From: Pleurotus djamor
Taxonomy: Eukaryota > Basidiomycota > Agaricomycetes > Agaricales > Pleurotaceae
DNA: 64,000 nucleotides
Direction: 5' to 3'
Assembly: GCA_029747585.1 (NCBI GenBank)
Contig: JAPEVF010000167.1
Coordinates: 1 to 64,000, forward strand
Part shown: positions 45,891-57,050 of the stretch, piece by piece
Position numbering within the stretch: position 1 is the first letter of the stretch
Layout of the letters: the number at the start of each line of letters is the position of its first letter
The notes under the pieces: model-generated
Database searches by the model: none
Told to the model about the DNA's origin: nothing
What the model saw: the letters and a program-made list of their open reading frames with translations, nothing else
Translations under genes and position numbers: made by a program

Positions 45891-46980
45891 AATGCATTAT
45901 TAATATCATTTTTCGCTTCTTCCTTGGGTCATTCATGCAATGTACTCTCCCTGGACACTCCTTTTCTACGGCCTAGACGGGGCACTTCGATCCCATCACC
46001 GCCAGCTGTCCTGCCCAACATATGCATGATGCATCATTTCGACCAAATTTCGACGATCGTTCCACCCGAAAGACGACTCCAAGTTCTCCGTTTCTCGAAT
46101 ACGCTCTCGACGTCTCTTCCTTCTCACTCATACATCCATCGGACTCATCAAATTCGTCCCTCCGATTCGTCTGGCCCTCATTAAAACTCTTAAGAAGGAG
46201 GCAAATGTATATCACTCTTCCCCCATGGTCTCCCTGATAGCGTTGGTTGGCTCTGGCCTTCTGAAAATGTCACCATTCTAGCAAGTATGCGTCTCAGAAT
46301 TTTCGCCCGTTTGTATTTGCCCTCTGCCCTAGATAATCCGGTGCATAAAACAACGCAGACGCAGTGCTCGATTTCTCCTGTGTAACGCTACCGCTGGAAC
46401 ACGAAGCTGAATCCAGGCGTACCAAATGGTCCTGGACTCACTGCGTAGACGAATCTCATCATTTCATACCGACAACCGACCACTTGCTTGCCCCCAGAAT
46501 ACTCGCAGCCCTCGTGTTGTGATGCATGCTCCAATGAGCTAGAAAGCATTCTGAATCAACCGCAGAGGTAGATGGCTGGGTGTCCTAGGTTTCGCAACCT
46601 ACCAATCGTTTTTCTCAGCAGGGCCTCAAAGAACGGCCTTCCTTACAGCGCAAGATCCGCATTCAACGGTTAATCAAGCCCCAGCTGCAGGGTTGGTACG
46701 CGTGAAATTCATCTTCAACGCCCTCTTTGTCACCATTACTGTCCTCCATGGTGTGTATTACACGTTCTTCTCTTCCACTTATTATCCCCTCCTCCCGGCT
46801 TAACCATTACTGAGAATTTCTCGTTCTTCTTGCTCCAGCGGTCGACCTCATCAAGACTATTCAAATTTTACTCATACTGCGGACGGAGAGAATATACTAG
46901 CCCGAGCAAGGAAAGAGGCTGTCTGTATTTCAAAGTTTATTGATATTGTCGCGGTACTGTCACAATGCGTGGACTAGTGT
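45891..46980. other. No gene; 5' flank duplicated at 50.2-50.8k
   Basis: The part from about 46.35k to 46.99k resembles 50.25-50.75k, both ending in AAATTCCAAATGGCT(A/G)ATGGTGG or close to it. This shared upstream flank precedes a HET gene at 50.9k and a HET remnant here. TGCATGATGCATCAT palindromic sequence lies near 46022. No coding region supported. Confidence 0.4.
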
Positions 46981-47440
46981 TAAATTCCAAATGGCTGATG
47001 GTGGCCCAGAAGATTCTGCGCGAGACACAGGTACAAGGGAAGACGCCCAGTACTTCTTCGTTTTGAGACGGAGGGGAAACGGACATCAACCTCCAAGGTC
47101 GCTTCATTTTACTCTACACGTCGTTAGCGTTTCCACCTGGAACATCTGTGGTAAAAGATCGGCGGGCTCAGTACTCTAGAGTATTATGTTGAAGACAAAA
47201 ATGATTATCAGCGATGGCAACAACAATCTTTTTTCACTTTCACTCAAAGAGATGGCCGGATTACTGTGGTTCCGGTAGACCTTTCTGTGAAACCTGCATA
47301 AATTCTTACACTCCCCCATTCAATGATACGTACATTACATCCCGAGATATGGAAACATTCCATCTCAGCTCCAGCGATCGTGCCTGGTATCCACCGACCA
47401 CATCGTCCGCGTCCCATACTCAACATCCACCCCCTTTATT
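46980..47440 (+). pseudogene. Deleted remnant of a HET gene
   Basis: The segment joins the 5' flank type seen at 50.75k directly to sequence matching the last exon of the 50.9-52.4k HET gene (CTTCTTCGTTTTGAGACGGA here, CTTCTTTGTCTTGAAACGGA at 52.08k, then GGGGAAACGG). The HET domain itself is missing. The remaining frame is broken by stops. It lies just upstream of F-box 4, on the same strand. Confidence 0.6.
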
Positions 47441-47541
47441 GCTCCCCTATACATAGCCCGGTGTCTCGGCCAATATGCGGCGATTGCCGGCTTCCTTCAG
47501 GAATCCTTGCCGTCTCCACTTGTTTCCGCCTGCCAGTGACA

Positions 47542-48760
47542 ATGCTCGCCGCATCGACTGTCCCTCAATCAGCGGGGATATTCAAGCTGCCTCCAGAGGT
47601 CCTCTCGCAAGTCATTCCATACCCATTCGATGCAGCCGATCCAAGCGATGTAATTCAGCTTTGTCACGTCTGCAAATCGTGGCTTCCCATCGCGCAAGCA
47701 AATCTTTACCGATCCGTCACCCTTTTCAGCTTGACGATTCGCGAATTCGTCACCACAATCGCGGAGAATGCCCATCTTGCACCCCTGGTCAAACATCTCA
47801 CCCTTGAGCTCGGTCCCTGGGGTCACCGGTCGGATTGGGTTTCCGTACACCACATCCTTCAAGTGTTATCGCCGCACCAAACACTCCTCTCATTAACCAT
47901 TCCTTTCTTTAAATACATCAAGCAGGAACGGACTCAATTCATCAAATCAGTTCCATTGCTGTCCTTTCTCGGCCGTCTCGACGTCGACGTCGATTTCTTC
48001 GAAAATTTACCCGCCATGAAACGATTTATCACATCTTTCCCCAATCTACACACCTTAAACATTACCAATCGATGCAATCCAAAAATGGCGGATGGGTGGT
48101 TCAAGGAACCCGCTTCGGATGTACCAATCCCGTTTCCACCCACCATTCGTACCCTTGGGTATTGTATCGTTTCTCAACAATTGCTGGACGCCTGCCTGCA
48201 GTGGATACCTCGTTATCAGGACCAGATTCAAAGCTTCACTGTCACGATCAGGAATTCAAACCGTGGACCAATGCTAGGATCTACGTTGCGCTCATTCGGG
48301 ACAGTGCTTACCTCTCTGAGATTGATTTGTCAAGGCCCAACCCGTATGTTCTCCCAACAGACACCTCTGACAATCTGTGCTCAAACGCGCACACACATTT
48401 TTAGAGCCACCATTCCTCGACCTCAGTGCCAATACAAATCTACGCACCCTCGTGATTACGACGGCGTTCTTGGCAGAATACGCCCGCGGAATGAAAGTGT
48501 ACTTTTCAACGCTGTTCAGAACGCTTGCGTCGCCATCATTAGCATGCGTGGAGTTTGACGTCTTCATGCTATCCCGTGGATATGATTTCATGGACTGGGG
48601 TTTGTTGGATAAAGCTGCGGGGAGCGCAATTGTCCAAATTTTTGTGTCGTGTAGTTATAGGCGTACGATAGTGGGTTTAGAAAAGGGAATCACTGCTCAG
48701 ATGCCCCAGCATCTTGGGCAGCGCCGTTTCCAGTTTTTCATATCGTCCACTTTCCCATGA
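47542..48760 (+). CDS. F-box protein 4
   Basis: There are two exons, 47542-48343 and 48405-48760, with a 61-bp phase-1 intron at the conserved family position; the product is about 385 aa. The start Met (MLAASTVPQ) matches the position used in paralogues; the frame is open further upstream. The F-box is IFKLPPEVLSQVI...LCHVCKSWLPIAQANLYRSV; the usual IFLLL is replaced by IPYPF, a possible weakening. LRR-like segments (LLSFLGRLDVDVDFF, FPNLHTLNITN) follow, and exon 2 carries YDFMDWGLLDKAAG. No stop or shift was found. It is the only F-box copy on the plus strand. Confidence 0.85.
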
Positions 48761-48769
48761 CCTCCCACT

Positions 48770-49000
48770 TGTCCATGACTTTGTAGACTTGCCTTTCCGA
48801 TTCTGAAGATACTGCGAAGACCCATTCTTACGCTTTGTGATTCGATGATGTGTAGACATGGAACTTTCAAGACTTGGCCTTCAATCGCGTAATCATGCGA
48901 AAGCGGCCGATACGCTAAAAGAAAGCTTTCCACGGTGCGGCGGCAAACGAGCAACGATCCCCTCTTCTACGCCCGCCATCTGACTCGTCTCCCTACAAAG
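48770..49000 (-). pseudogene. Fragment of a HET/F-box gene junction
   Basis: The sequence matches 52.40-52.75k, where a plus-strand HET gene and a minus-strand F-box gene converge: GCGGCCGATACGCTA..GAAAGCTTTCCACG is shared. On the minus strand, about 48997-48950 still reads LCRETSQMAGVEEGIV, the end of an F-box exon 2. It is a truncated duplicate joined to family X sequence at about 49.0k. Confidence 0.6.
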
Positions 49001-49256
49001 CATCGTCTACCACATCAGCTACATCCTATTCCTCCTTTACCCACTACCAAAAACGAGGGGATCTTGAAAATTGTGGTCCACGGGGACAGGCTTAGGCTGC
49101 GAGGGTTTGGTTGGCAGACGACGCGTCATCGTAGCAGTTATCCGCCGGAGAGGGTCAAGTGGATGTTCGGTATCGAGTCCAGAGGGTCGCTCTTCTCCTT
49201 CGATAGTCGGTTGGGGCGTCCAGGACCATCAGGTCAAGTTGGGGACAAGCCTACAA
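49001..49256 (-). pseudogene. 5' stub of family X (copy 7)
   Basis: The reverse strand matches 57.06-57.30k almost block for block (ACTATCGAAGGAGAAGAGCG, GACCCTCTGGACTCGATA, TTTTCAAGATCCCC). It breaks off at about 49.0k, where F-box 3' sequence begins. Only the leading part of the repeat is present, preceded by its inverted-repeat block. Confidence 0.55.
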
Positions 49257-49325
49257 TTTTCGTGACTTAGCAAGCTGCCTTTGTAGACCGTGGGACACAT
49301 CAAATTCTCACGGAAGCTTATCACT
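49257..49325 (+). promoter_or_regulatory. Conserved inverted-repeat block, copy 5
   Basis: TTTTCGTGACTTAGCAAGCT, then GTAGACCGTGGGACACATCA, then AATTCTCACGGAAGCTTATC. Stem CCGTGGGA / TTCTCACGG. It lies directly upstream of the family X stub. Confidence 0.6.
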
Positions 49326-50110
49326 AAGAATGGATTTAGGCCCAGTTCTTTATTTCTGTCACCGACTTCTCCCTCAGCTCCGTCATGCATCGTGCATCAA
49401 CATTTCAACCCACGAAATTCTAACTCCCAGTGAGAAAGCGATGGCACGTTCATACATTTACGCTTCGGGCTCAGGATCTAACGTCTAAACTTCTACGGTG
49501 TGGATTCGGAAGGCCGAGGCTGGTCGTCGATCCCGCAACCACCAACTTTTCTGCGAGAAAATCATTTTGACAATCGTTCGGCCGTCGGGAAACCTTGTTC
49601 TACGTTGCTTCCATGGACTTTCGAAGTTTCTTAACCCTCAATTATGCATGCGTCGAGCGTATCAAGCTCGACCCTTCGATTCGTCTACAACCAGGATAGA
49701 ACCACGGAGAAGAGGAAGCGCTCTTTCGTTCCATCAGCTCCTTCTCAGTGTCGCTCATCTCTGTTCTTTTGTAAACGATACGACTCCACCAGCGGCGCTC
49801 CCCGCATTTTGGTCCGTGAATCCGGCTTGGAACATCCACAATCTCGCAGGTCTCCTCTCGGTCCCCTCTCAACGTTCTATGCCTTCTTTCTCCTCAATCT
49901 TACCTCTCTCCTCTCTCTCATATCTCCTTCCCTGTTCTCGTTTCTCGAAGGCTCAACTCCATCTCGTTCTGGACCGAACCTGAGACAATTATTCACTGCT
50001 CGGGTGCCGCCTATTCCGCTTACTACCACTTCCACCGCCCCGGGCCCGTTCGACCTTCGATGAGGAACAAGTTTTCTACCCTGGAGTAGCCATCTGCATC
50101 TCTCACAACG
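49326..50110 (+). repeat. Duplicated block, inverted copy at 56.3-56.98k
   Basis: Shared stretches in order include TTCGGAAGGCCGAGGCTGGTC (49505), ATCATTTTGACAATCG (49561), CCATGGACTTTCGAAGTTTC (49610), CGAGCGTATCAAGCTCGACC (49653) and TTCGATTCGTCT. In both copies a frame encodes SMDFRS.FTLN.AC.ER, but stops follow and I cannot build a gene. The two blocks flank inverted-repeat copies 5 and 6, so the duplicated unit extends across them. Confidence 0.6.
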
Positions 50111-50905
50111 CCCGATTGCACAGACAACTCAATGTCTCTACTATCACATCCGCGCCTACCTCTCTTGTCGCTCAGGCTTTTCCGTCGTTCATGTTGACAG
50201 TCTGTACCCTCTGAAGCTCGCTACCGCACTAGCAAGCTAACGTATCGCTTGGCTTCTGTAGTGTTAGTGCCAGGGCTGTAACGCGAACTTGACTCCAGCC
50301 GTCCCTAGTGGACTGACTGTGTACACCCTTATCATCATCTCACGCGGACTACCGACTACCTCCTTGTTAAAGTAGGCCATGATCACTGATTGACCATATC
50401 ACACTGTTAAAATTGTCTTGAGTCCTGGTGAGTACCAAACTAGAGGACGGGCGAAAGATCCATACCTAACGGTCAACCGAAACACACCTACAGGCTTGAT
50501 ACGCGCGAAGTTTATCTGAAAAGCTCCTCCTGGCCACTCAGCTTAACCGTCACCCAGATCTCCCCGTTCTTCTCAATCACAGTGTCGTTTCCATATCTGT
50601 GAGCGTCTTCAAAATCGGACGAACGTCGAAGAGATAGACGAGCAAAGACAAGTGTCTGAGATTCGAAGTTTATTTATACGGTTGTGGTACGGGCCTCACG
50701 GTGCGTTAACGAGTGCTGTATTCCAAATGGCTAATGGTGGAAACGAACATGGCGGGTTAGATTATACTCCATATGGGCTGAATCGATGGGAGGCTCAAAA
50801 TGGGTGTCGGTTCATCAGTCTGGAACACACGGGCCGGGATATGATGCAACAGTCTTGGTTAGCTCCTGGATTTCGCACGTCTAGCAAGAGTACCATTGAC
50901 CTACC
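50111..50905. other. 5' flank of HET 3, no gene seen
   Basis: The 50.25-50.78k part is related to 46.35-46.99k. Probably the HET 3 promoter region. No coding sequence supported. Confidence 0.35.
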
Positions 50906-52410
50906 ATGAACACAGACAAATCGACCACTGTAGGTATCACAGCCCGAAATTGGAGTTAATGCGTCTAACATGCAATTTTCAATGAATCATTCCTCAGGAT
51001 AGACACCTTTATCCTACCCGGCTATTCAACGTCAAAACGCAGCAGTTCACTCACGCGCTGAGGAAGGATTATGCCATCCTTTCGCATCGATGGTCCGATA
51101 ACGAAATCTCCTACCGCGACCTTGCGAATGGGACGTACAATCAAAGCCTCGCTTCTTACCACAAATTCGATGGGTTCTGCCTAGCCGCCGAAGTCTACGG
51201 CTGTCAATACATCTGGGTGGATAGCGCATGCATCGATCAGACCGACGAAGAGGAACTAGATAAATCTATCCAATCCATGTTCTCGTGGTATCAAAACGCG
51301 AAAGTCTGCATCATTCACCTGGCTGACGCGTTCTCGATCGAGGAAATCTCACAGTCCTCGTGGTTCACGAGAGGATGGACGCTCCAGGAGTTCTTGGCAC
51401 CGAGGAGGATGGTGTTTTACTTTGGGGATTGGACGAGGGTTTCGTTGGTGGCGAGGTTTGATGTTATCCGTCAGGGTGACTATTTTATCCATGATGACGA
51501 AAGCGCATACGATGACGGTTCGTATGGAGAAGGGGACTTTGACGAAGGAGAGGAAGGGACGAAACTTCGAGATCTCATCATGACCGCCGCCGGTGAGTAT
51601 CTTCTAAAGTACTCTATAACGATCGGGCGCCGCTCTTAAATCCTATGCATACGACACTCCGCAGGTCTCGCAAATGATCGGTGGGGTGAATCAACACAAT
51701 TCCTCGATAAATTTTACACACCTGCCATGCAGAATCTCCGCATTGTCTGTTTGTGGGCCGAAAAGCGTCAAACCACTCGTCCAGAGGACGCCGCATATTC
51801 ACTTGTATCACTCCTGTCTATCTGTCTTCCTCCAAATTATGGGGAGGGAAAGGAACGAGCCATGGATCGTCTTCATCACGCATGTCATCCGCTCCCATCT
51901 ACCTTTCGACACATTGACATATATGACCGGATGCCAGAGAATAACAAGGAGTATTACAAGGTGCCTATGTCGATCTCTCTGTATTCGAAGCGAGCTCATT
52001 CGACTTAACTTTAGATTACAAGTGCCGACGACGATAAGAAGCGGCTCTGCCCAAAGCACAAAGCCATGGGTGGACACCCAATCCTTCTTTGTCTTGAAAC
52101 GGAGGGGAAACGGAAGTCCCTCTCCAAGTACGGCTCCTTTCTCCTCTACACGTCGGTACCATTTCCACCCGGAACATCCTTGGTGAAAGATTGGCAGGTT
52201 GAGTATGACGTTGAAGATAACAATGATTATCAGCGACGGCACCAACAATCTCCCTTCTATGAAAGAGACGGTCGGATTCCCGAGTTTCCGGTGTACCTTG
52301 TTGGACGTAGAGAACACCTCGGTGCTGTGGACGGTGTACTTCAGTATTGTAAAGCTTGTTGCTATGTGCCATCAAAGTTACGGACATTCCTACACTCTCT
52401 TGTTTCATGA
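50906..52410 (+). CDS. HET-domain protein 3
   Basis: Four exons (50906-50929, 50998-51592, 51665-51960, 52015-52410) join in phase to about 436 aa. The tiny first exon encodes MNTDKSTT; the same short-first-exon design appears in the 61.9k genes and supports this start. The HET domain spans about 15-150: DYAILSHRWSDNEISYRD, YIWVDSACIDQTDEEELDKS, MFSWYQNAKVCIIHLADAF, SSWFTRGWTLQEFLAPRRMV. An acidic insert (DDGSYGEGDFDEGEEG) precedes exon 3, which carries WAEKRQTTRPEDAAYSLVSL. The last exon is unique to this gene and its 47.0k remnant (LLCLETEGKRKSLSKYGSF, SSxx-free, ending CKACCYVPSKLR). It converges on F-box 5 (225 bp). A non-self recognition or cell-death role is inferred from the domain. 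Confidence 0.87.
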
Positions 52411-52634
52411 TAGAGTATGTAGACATGAAACTCTTGAGTCTTGGCCACGTCCTCGGCTTCGATCTCGGCTGTTCTCTTACAGAGAAAACTCGGCTATTTC
52501 TACACTCATCGTCCAAGTTTCCTCAAGTATTTTCTGATTTCCACTTCCGTCGCTCCGACGCCTTGTACCGTGTGTGGTCTTCTCGGTCTCTTCAAGACAG
52601 CTAAGATTCGTATGATAGGGCCACAAGGGCATAG

Positions 52635-53858
52635 TCACGGGAAAGCGGCCGATACGCTACAGGAAAGCTTTCCACGATGCTGAGGCATCTGACCTACGAT
52701 TCCTTCCTCTACGCCTGCTATTTGACTCGTCTCCCTGCACAACACGGAAACTCGAACATATGCATTCCCAACAGCTTCATCCAGAACTCCCCAATCCATG
52801 AAATCATAGTGAGGGGACATCGAGCTGTCGAGCTCAAGATTGAATTCCACGATTTCTAATGACGTCGACGATATTGATTTGAGGACGGTAGAAAGATACT
52901 CGTTCATCGTGGCGGCGAGTTGATCATGCGGTTCGACCGTAATCATTAGGGAGTGTAGATTTGTGTTTTCACAAAGGTCGACGCTGGGAAGCTCTAAAAA
53001 TGTGTATGAGCTCGAGTAAGCCCTATCGTGATTTGTTAGTCGAGTATAGGCTGTTCACGCACCAGCCCGCCACGAATAGACTATTCTCAGAGACCTGAGC
53101 GCGGCTCCAAACGACCGCAATGTCAGTCCTAGCGGTGCTTGATCATTCCAGGGACTGATTGTGACATCGAAGCTTTGAATAACCTCTGGATGGCAAGGTA
53201 CCCACCGCAGGAACGCTTCCAGGAATTGGCGTGCACCGAGGTGATATCATAGTCTCCGAATGGACGGTGGAAACTCTATCGGCGCATCCGAGGCCGATTC
53301 ATCAAACCACTCTCCCTCCACGTCTCGACCAAACTCGTCATTGACATCGAGGGTGTGTATCTGGGGAAACGACGCGATGAATTGTTTAATCGCGTGTAAA
53401 CTTGAGAAGATGTTGATATCGACGTCAAGGTGGCCGAGGAAGGAAAGCAATGATACTGATTGGATAACTTCAATATCTTTTGGACTGATGCGCGTAGTCG
53501 CAGGAAGATGGAACGAGCGGAGTGCCTTGTGAGGCGATAACACGCGGAGGATTCTGTTGATATAAAGCCAATCCGTCCGGGTGTTACTACGATCAAGAGC
53601 AAGATGCTTGATGAGTGGTGCGAGATATTCGTTCTCCTCCATAGATCTGGTGAACACACGGATCTTCGAATTGTATATGGTCACAGATCGGTATAGGATT
53701 GTCTGTGCGATGGGGAGCCAAACTCTGCAGACTTGACAGAGACGAATAATGTCATATAGACGGAATCCACCTGATAGGTAAAGAAAGATGTGCGAGACGA
53801 TTTCTGATGGAAGCTTGGATATTGCTCTGGATTCTGTGACGGTCGATGTGGCGTCCAT
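52635..53858 (-). pseudogene. F-box protein 5, single nonsense codon
   Basis: The exons are 53858-53063 and 52993-52635, with the conserved phase-1 intron; 384 codons if the one stop is ignored. The F-box is ISKLPSEIVSHIFLYL...LCQVCRVWLPIAQTILYRSV. TGA at 53247-53249 lies where paralogues have Gly in RRLGYHL, and all sequence after it is open and well conserved (LTLRSFGAALRSLRIVYSW, YDFMDWGVLDEAVG). A truncated 203-aa F-box protein could still be made. It is closest to F-box 3. Confidence 0.82.
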
Positions 53859-54141
53859 TCGAGTTTTTGGCAGGAAACTAAGAAGGCGCGATCGATAATC
53901 GCGCGTTGGCGGGAAATAGGGTCATCCAGGAGCGTTGAAAACAGGGGAATTCTGATGTTTGTAACCTGAGATGTTTACTCTGCGTTGGTTAAGTAGCTTG
54001 CTCCGTCATGCCTCACAACGAAGAGCCATCCCAACGAAAGACAAAGAGACTCGCGTAGCATAGACGGTAAGCGTGACTGCTACTCGAATTCATACTTCAA
54101 ACTTACAAATGACCAGTTCGAGGTTAGGAGAAAGCGAGCGG
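53859..54141. other. Short intergenic stretch
   Basis: Between two tandem minus-strand F-box loci. Nothing recognised. Confidence 0.35.
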
Positions 54142-55383
54142 TTAACGACAAATTATCGATACTGTACACTCTAGCTTGCCCTGGGCACAATGCAGAGGCA
54201 TTCTACGTAGGATTTCTTCTTTCACCCCCGCAATCTTCATCTTCCTCTTCCGACTACACTGGATGGTGACCCATATGTGCGCGTTTCCCGCCGCTTCATC
54301 CAACACACCCCAATCCATGAAGTCATCCTGAGGGGAAGCAGGTCTCCGGACTCTGACGTCAAACCGCACGGTTTGTAGTGATTGCGATGAAAGTGTGCTG
54401 ATGACTGTGGAGAAGTGCTCTTTCATATGGTCAGCATCTTGATTGACAGGGAGCGCAAACAAGTATTTGCGCTGAGGTCGAACCTCGGTAGTCCTAAGAT
54501 GTGCGTGAAAAATCAGGATGAGGGGTAATCCCAGTGTTCACATACCAGTCGGCCAACTATATTCCAAGTTCAGAGATGTGAGCTCCATAACAAATGATCG
54601 CAAGAGAGATCTGAGTAATGGTCCATGATGCTCCGTTCCCATTTGGACAGAGAAGTGATGAATGGGCAGGGCAGTACCTGGACGCTGATGTAGCCATTCC
54701 AGGAGGTCTCCTAGCGTTGTAGGACCATTGACATTAAATTCAAGGCTCCGAATGGCGGGAGGAAGCTCAGAGGAGATGCCTGAAGTTGCTTCGGTGTACC
54801 ATTCATCTCTTGAGTCTCCGCCAAGCTCTTGGTTAACATCCAAGCGGTGCGGATGAACGAACGAGGAAATGAATCCCTTCATCGCGTGTATACTCTCGAA
54901 GAGACAGGTGTCAACGGCAAGGTGTCGGAGAAAGGGAAGCGATTTGACGATTTCAGCGTGGTGCTCGGGCTCGATGATGGACGAAGCGTGAAGGGTGAGC
55001 AACTGAAGTGTTTCGTGGTGGTGCGATAACACAGGCAAAAATTTAAGAATCCCAGCTTCCGACGAGATTGTTGTGCGATGGATCGTGAGATGTCTGACAA
55101 GCGCTGCTAATGCTTGGTTCGCTTCAATTGTTCGGGCGAAATCAAAGGCTTCATAGGCGGAAAGTGTGACGGATCGATACAGCGCGGCTCGAGCACTCGG
55201 AAGCCACGATTTACAGACTAGGCAAATGTGGAGGTGGTCGTCATAATGATTTTCGCGCAATAGTAGGAGGAAGATTTGGGAGAGGAGCTCTGGAGGGAGA
55301 CTGGATATAGGTGCGACGAGGTTATTGGCTTGTGTGGCGTCCATTGGTGGGGGTTGGGAGGGAGCGAGGAAACAAGCTGTCAT
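54142..55383 (-). pseudogene. F-box protein 6, frameshift in exon 2
   Basis: Exon 1 (55383-54546) is fully open: ISSLPPELLSQIFLLL...CLVCKSWLPSARAALYRSV, then LRR-like segments (SLPFLRHLAVDTCLF). Exon 2 (54493-54142) is one base short of the required length. From the splice the frame reads LPRFDLSANTCLRSL and soon stops; the conserved remainder (DADHMKEHFSTVISTLSS, DDFMDWGVLDEAAGNAHIW) is in the next frame. The shift lies near 54460-54475. It could be a sequence error or a recent mutation. Exon 1 resembles F-box 1, including the MxACFL N-terminus. Confidence 0.8.
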
Positions 55384-56300
55384 ACCACGTGTGGCCCGCG
55401 AAATGAGGACATTCAGGAGAAGCCATTAAGGAGCTGGGGTCCCAAGCCCCCAGCGAGCAAGTATCCTAGAGCTTCTCTCATGCGTCGCTGAAGATCTTTT
55501 CCGTCTCACCCAGGGCTCGTTATCAGGACGTTTACCGTAAGTTTCGCCGGATAGGATACTCTACTACGGAACGCGGCAAGGTGACGGCGTCGAAGCTGTT
55601 TCGAGCCCAACTGCACCTCCACCCTCCCTCGCATCTCCTGCAACTTGAGCTTGAAGCTCTACAGTAGCCGGCCTTGGACCAGCCTGTCTCCATGCGCGTT
55701 CGTACCTTCGATATCCTATTACGCACACTGATCTTCAGTCAATAACACATCAACATGATATCTAACAACGAAGACGTACACAGCGAAACTTGTTTGAGTT
55801 TTTCGGGAGAGATGCTAAGGATGAAGCTCGCAACCGCCCCGGCTCCGTTTCTGGAAACGATAGAGTATCAGTATCTGATCTACATAGAGTACAGTTAGGC
55901 TTCGGTTCACCGTTAGATGTGGATCATTTGCCTGCACTTAATCCGTGTATTTACAAGAGTTCAAGAGAATGTTAACGGGGGTTGGGGCGTGATATGGCCG
56001 AGCAGCGATCATGCAACGATGAAATACGGTCCCTTGAGAACAATGATTAGAAGACTGCGAGATCGAAGTCGTTGGAGCCATCTGACTCGGGGGGGTTGAC
56101 TCAAAATAGAACCGTAGCTTGAGGAGTATTTGGCGAGGGATAAAGGGGTTCAACGGTCAACTTGGACGTTAAAGAGCCTGAGTGGAGTGCTCGGAAGTTG
56201 TCGTATAGATCGTGACGCTGTGGAGTATGGTGTTGTTATAGAGTCAGATACGAAGATTATTCCTCATCGAAAGACAGCAGGGACAGCGGCAGCGTCGGCC
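55384..56300. other. No gene seen
   Basis: Upstream flank of F-box 6 and beyond. Short frames only, none supported. Confidence 0.35.
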
Positions 56301-56980
56301 ATGCTGAGCAGCATACTAAGGACCAGAGTCGTCGTTGATCGAGTCGACAGAAGTCCCAAAACAGAGTCCAGACGGATGAAAAACAAAAGGAGAAAAGAGA
56401 GTGTGGAGAGGAGACATTGGGAATAAATAGAAGACTGGGTGAATCAGGCGAGGAGAACTGGGGAGTTGTGGATGTTTCGAGCTGGATGAACGGATGAAAA
56501 ATTCGGGGAGCACAGCTCGTAGAATTGTACCACTCTCAGGAAGAGAAATTTCAATAACGGTGGTGTGAGGGAGATGGGGGAACCGAAGAGCACTTCCTCT
56601 CCGTAGTTTTATTTGGGTCCCAGACGAATCGAAGGGTCGAGCCTGATGCGCTCGATGCATGCATTGTTGAGGGTAAAGAGACTTCGAAAGTCCATGGAAG
56701 TAGCGTAGAGCAAGGCTGTTCGGGGGCGGGTCGATTGTCAAAATGATTTTCAAGTAGAAATTTTTGTGGTTGCGGGATCGATGACAAGCCTCGGCCTTCC
56801 CAATCCATACTGTAGAGGGATACTCTAGACGTTAGATCCTGAGCCTGAAGCGTGAATGCATGGAGGTGCCGTCGGTCTCTCACTGGAGGTTGAAATTTTG
56901 GGCGTCGAAATGTTGATGCACGATGCATGACGGAGCTGAGGCAGAAGTCGGTGACAGAAATAAACGATAAATTCATTCTT
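56300..56980 (-). repeat. Duplicated block, inverted copy of 49.4-50.1k
   Basis: On the minus strand this carries the same ordered blocks as 49.5-50.1k, including GGGAAGGCCGAGGCTTGTCA, CTTCCATGGACTTTCGAAG, CATCGAGCGCATCAGGCTCG and TTCGATTCGTCTGG. Together with the adjacent inverted-repeat block and family X start (57.0-57.3k) it mirrors 49.0-50.1k, about 1.1 kb in all. Confidence 0.6.
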
Positions 56981-57050
56981 AGTGATAAGTCTCCGTGAGA
57001 ATTTGATCCCTCACACGGTCAACCAAGTCGCTTTGGTAAGTCACAAAAAT
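56981..57050 (-). promoter_or_regulatory. Conserved inverted-repeat block, copy 6
   Basis: On the minus strand: GTGACTTACCAAAGCGACTT, then GGTTGACCGTGTGAGGGATC, then AAATTCTCACGGAGACTTATC in shortened form. It is the only copy in this orientation, and it precedes the only family X copy on the plus strand, so the arrangement relative to family X is unchanged. Confidence 0.6.
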
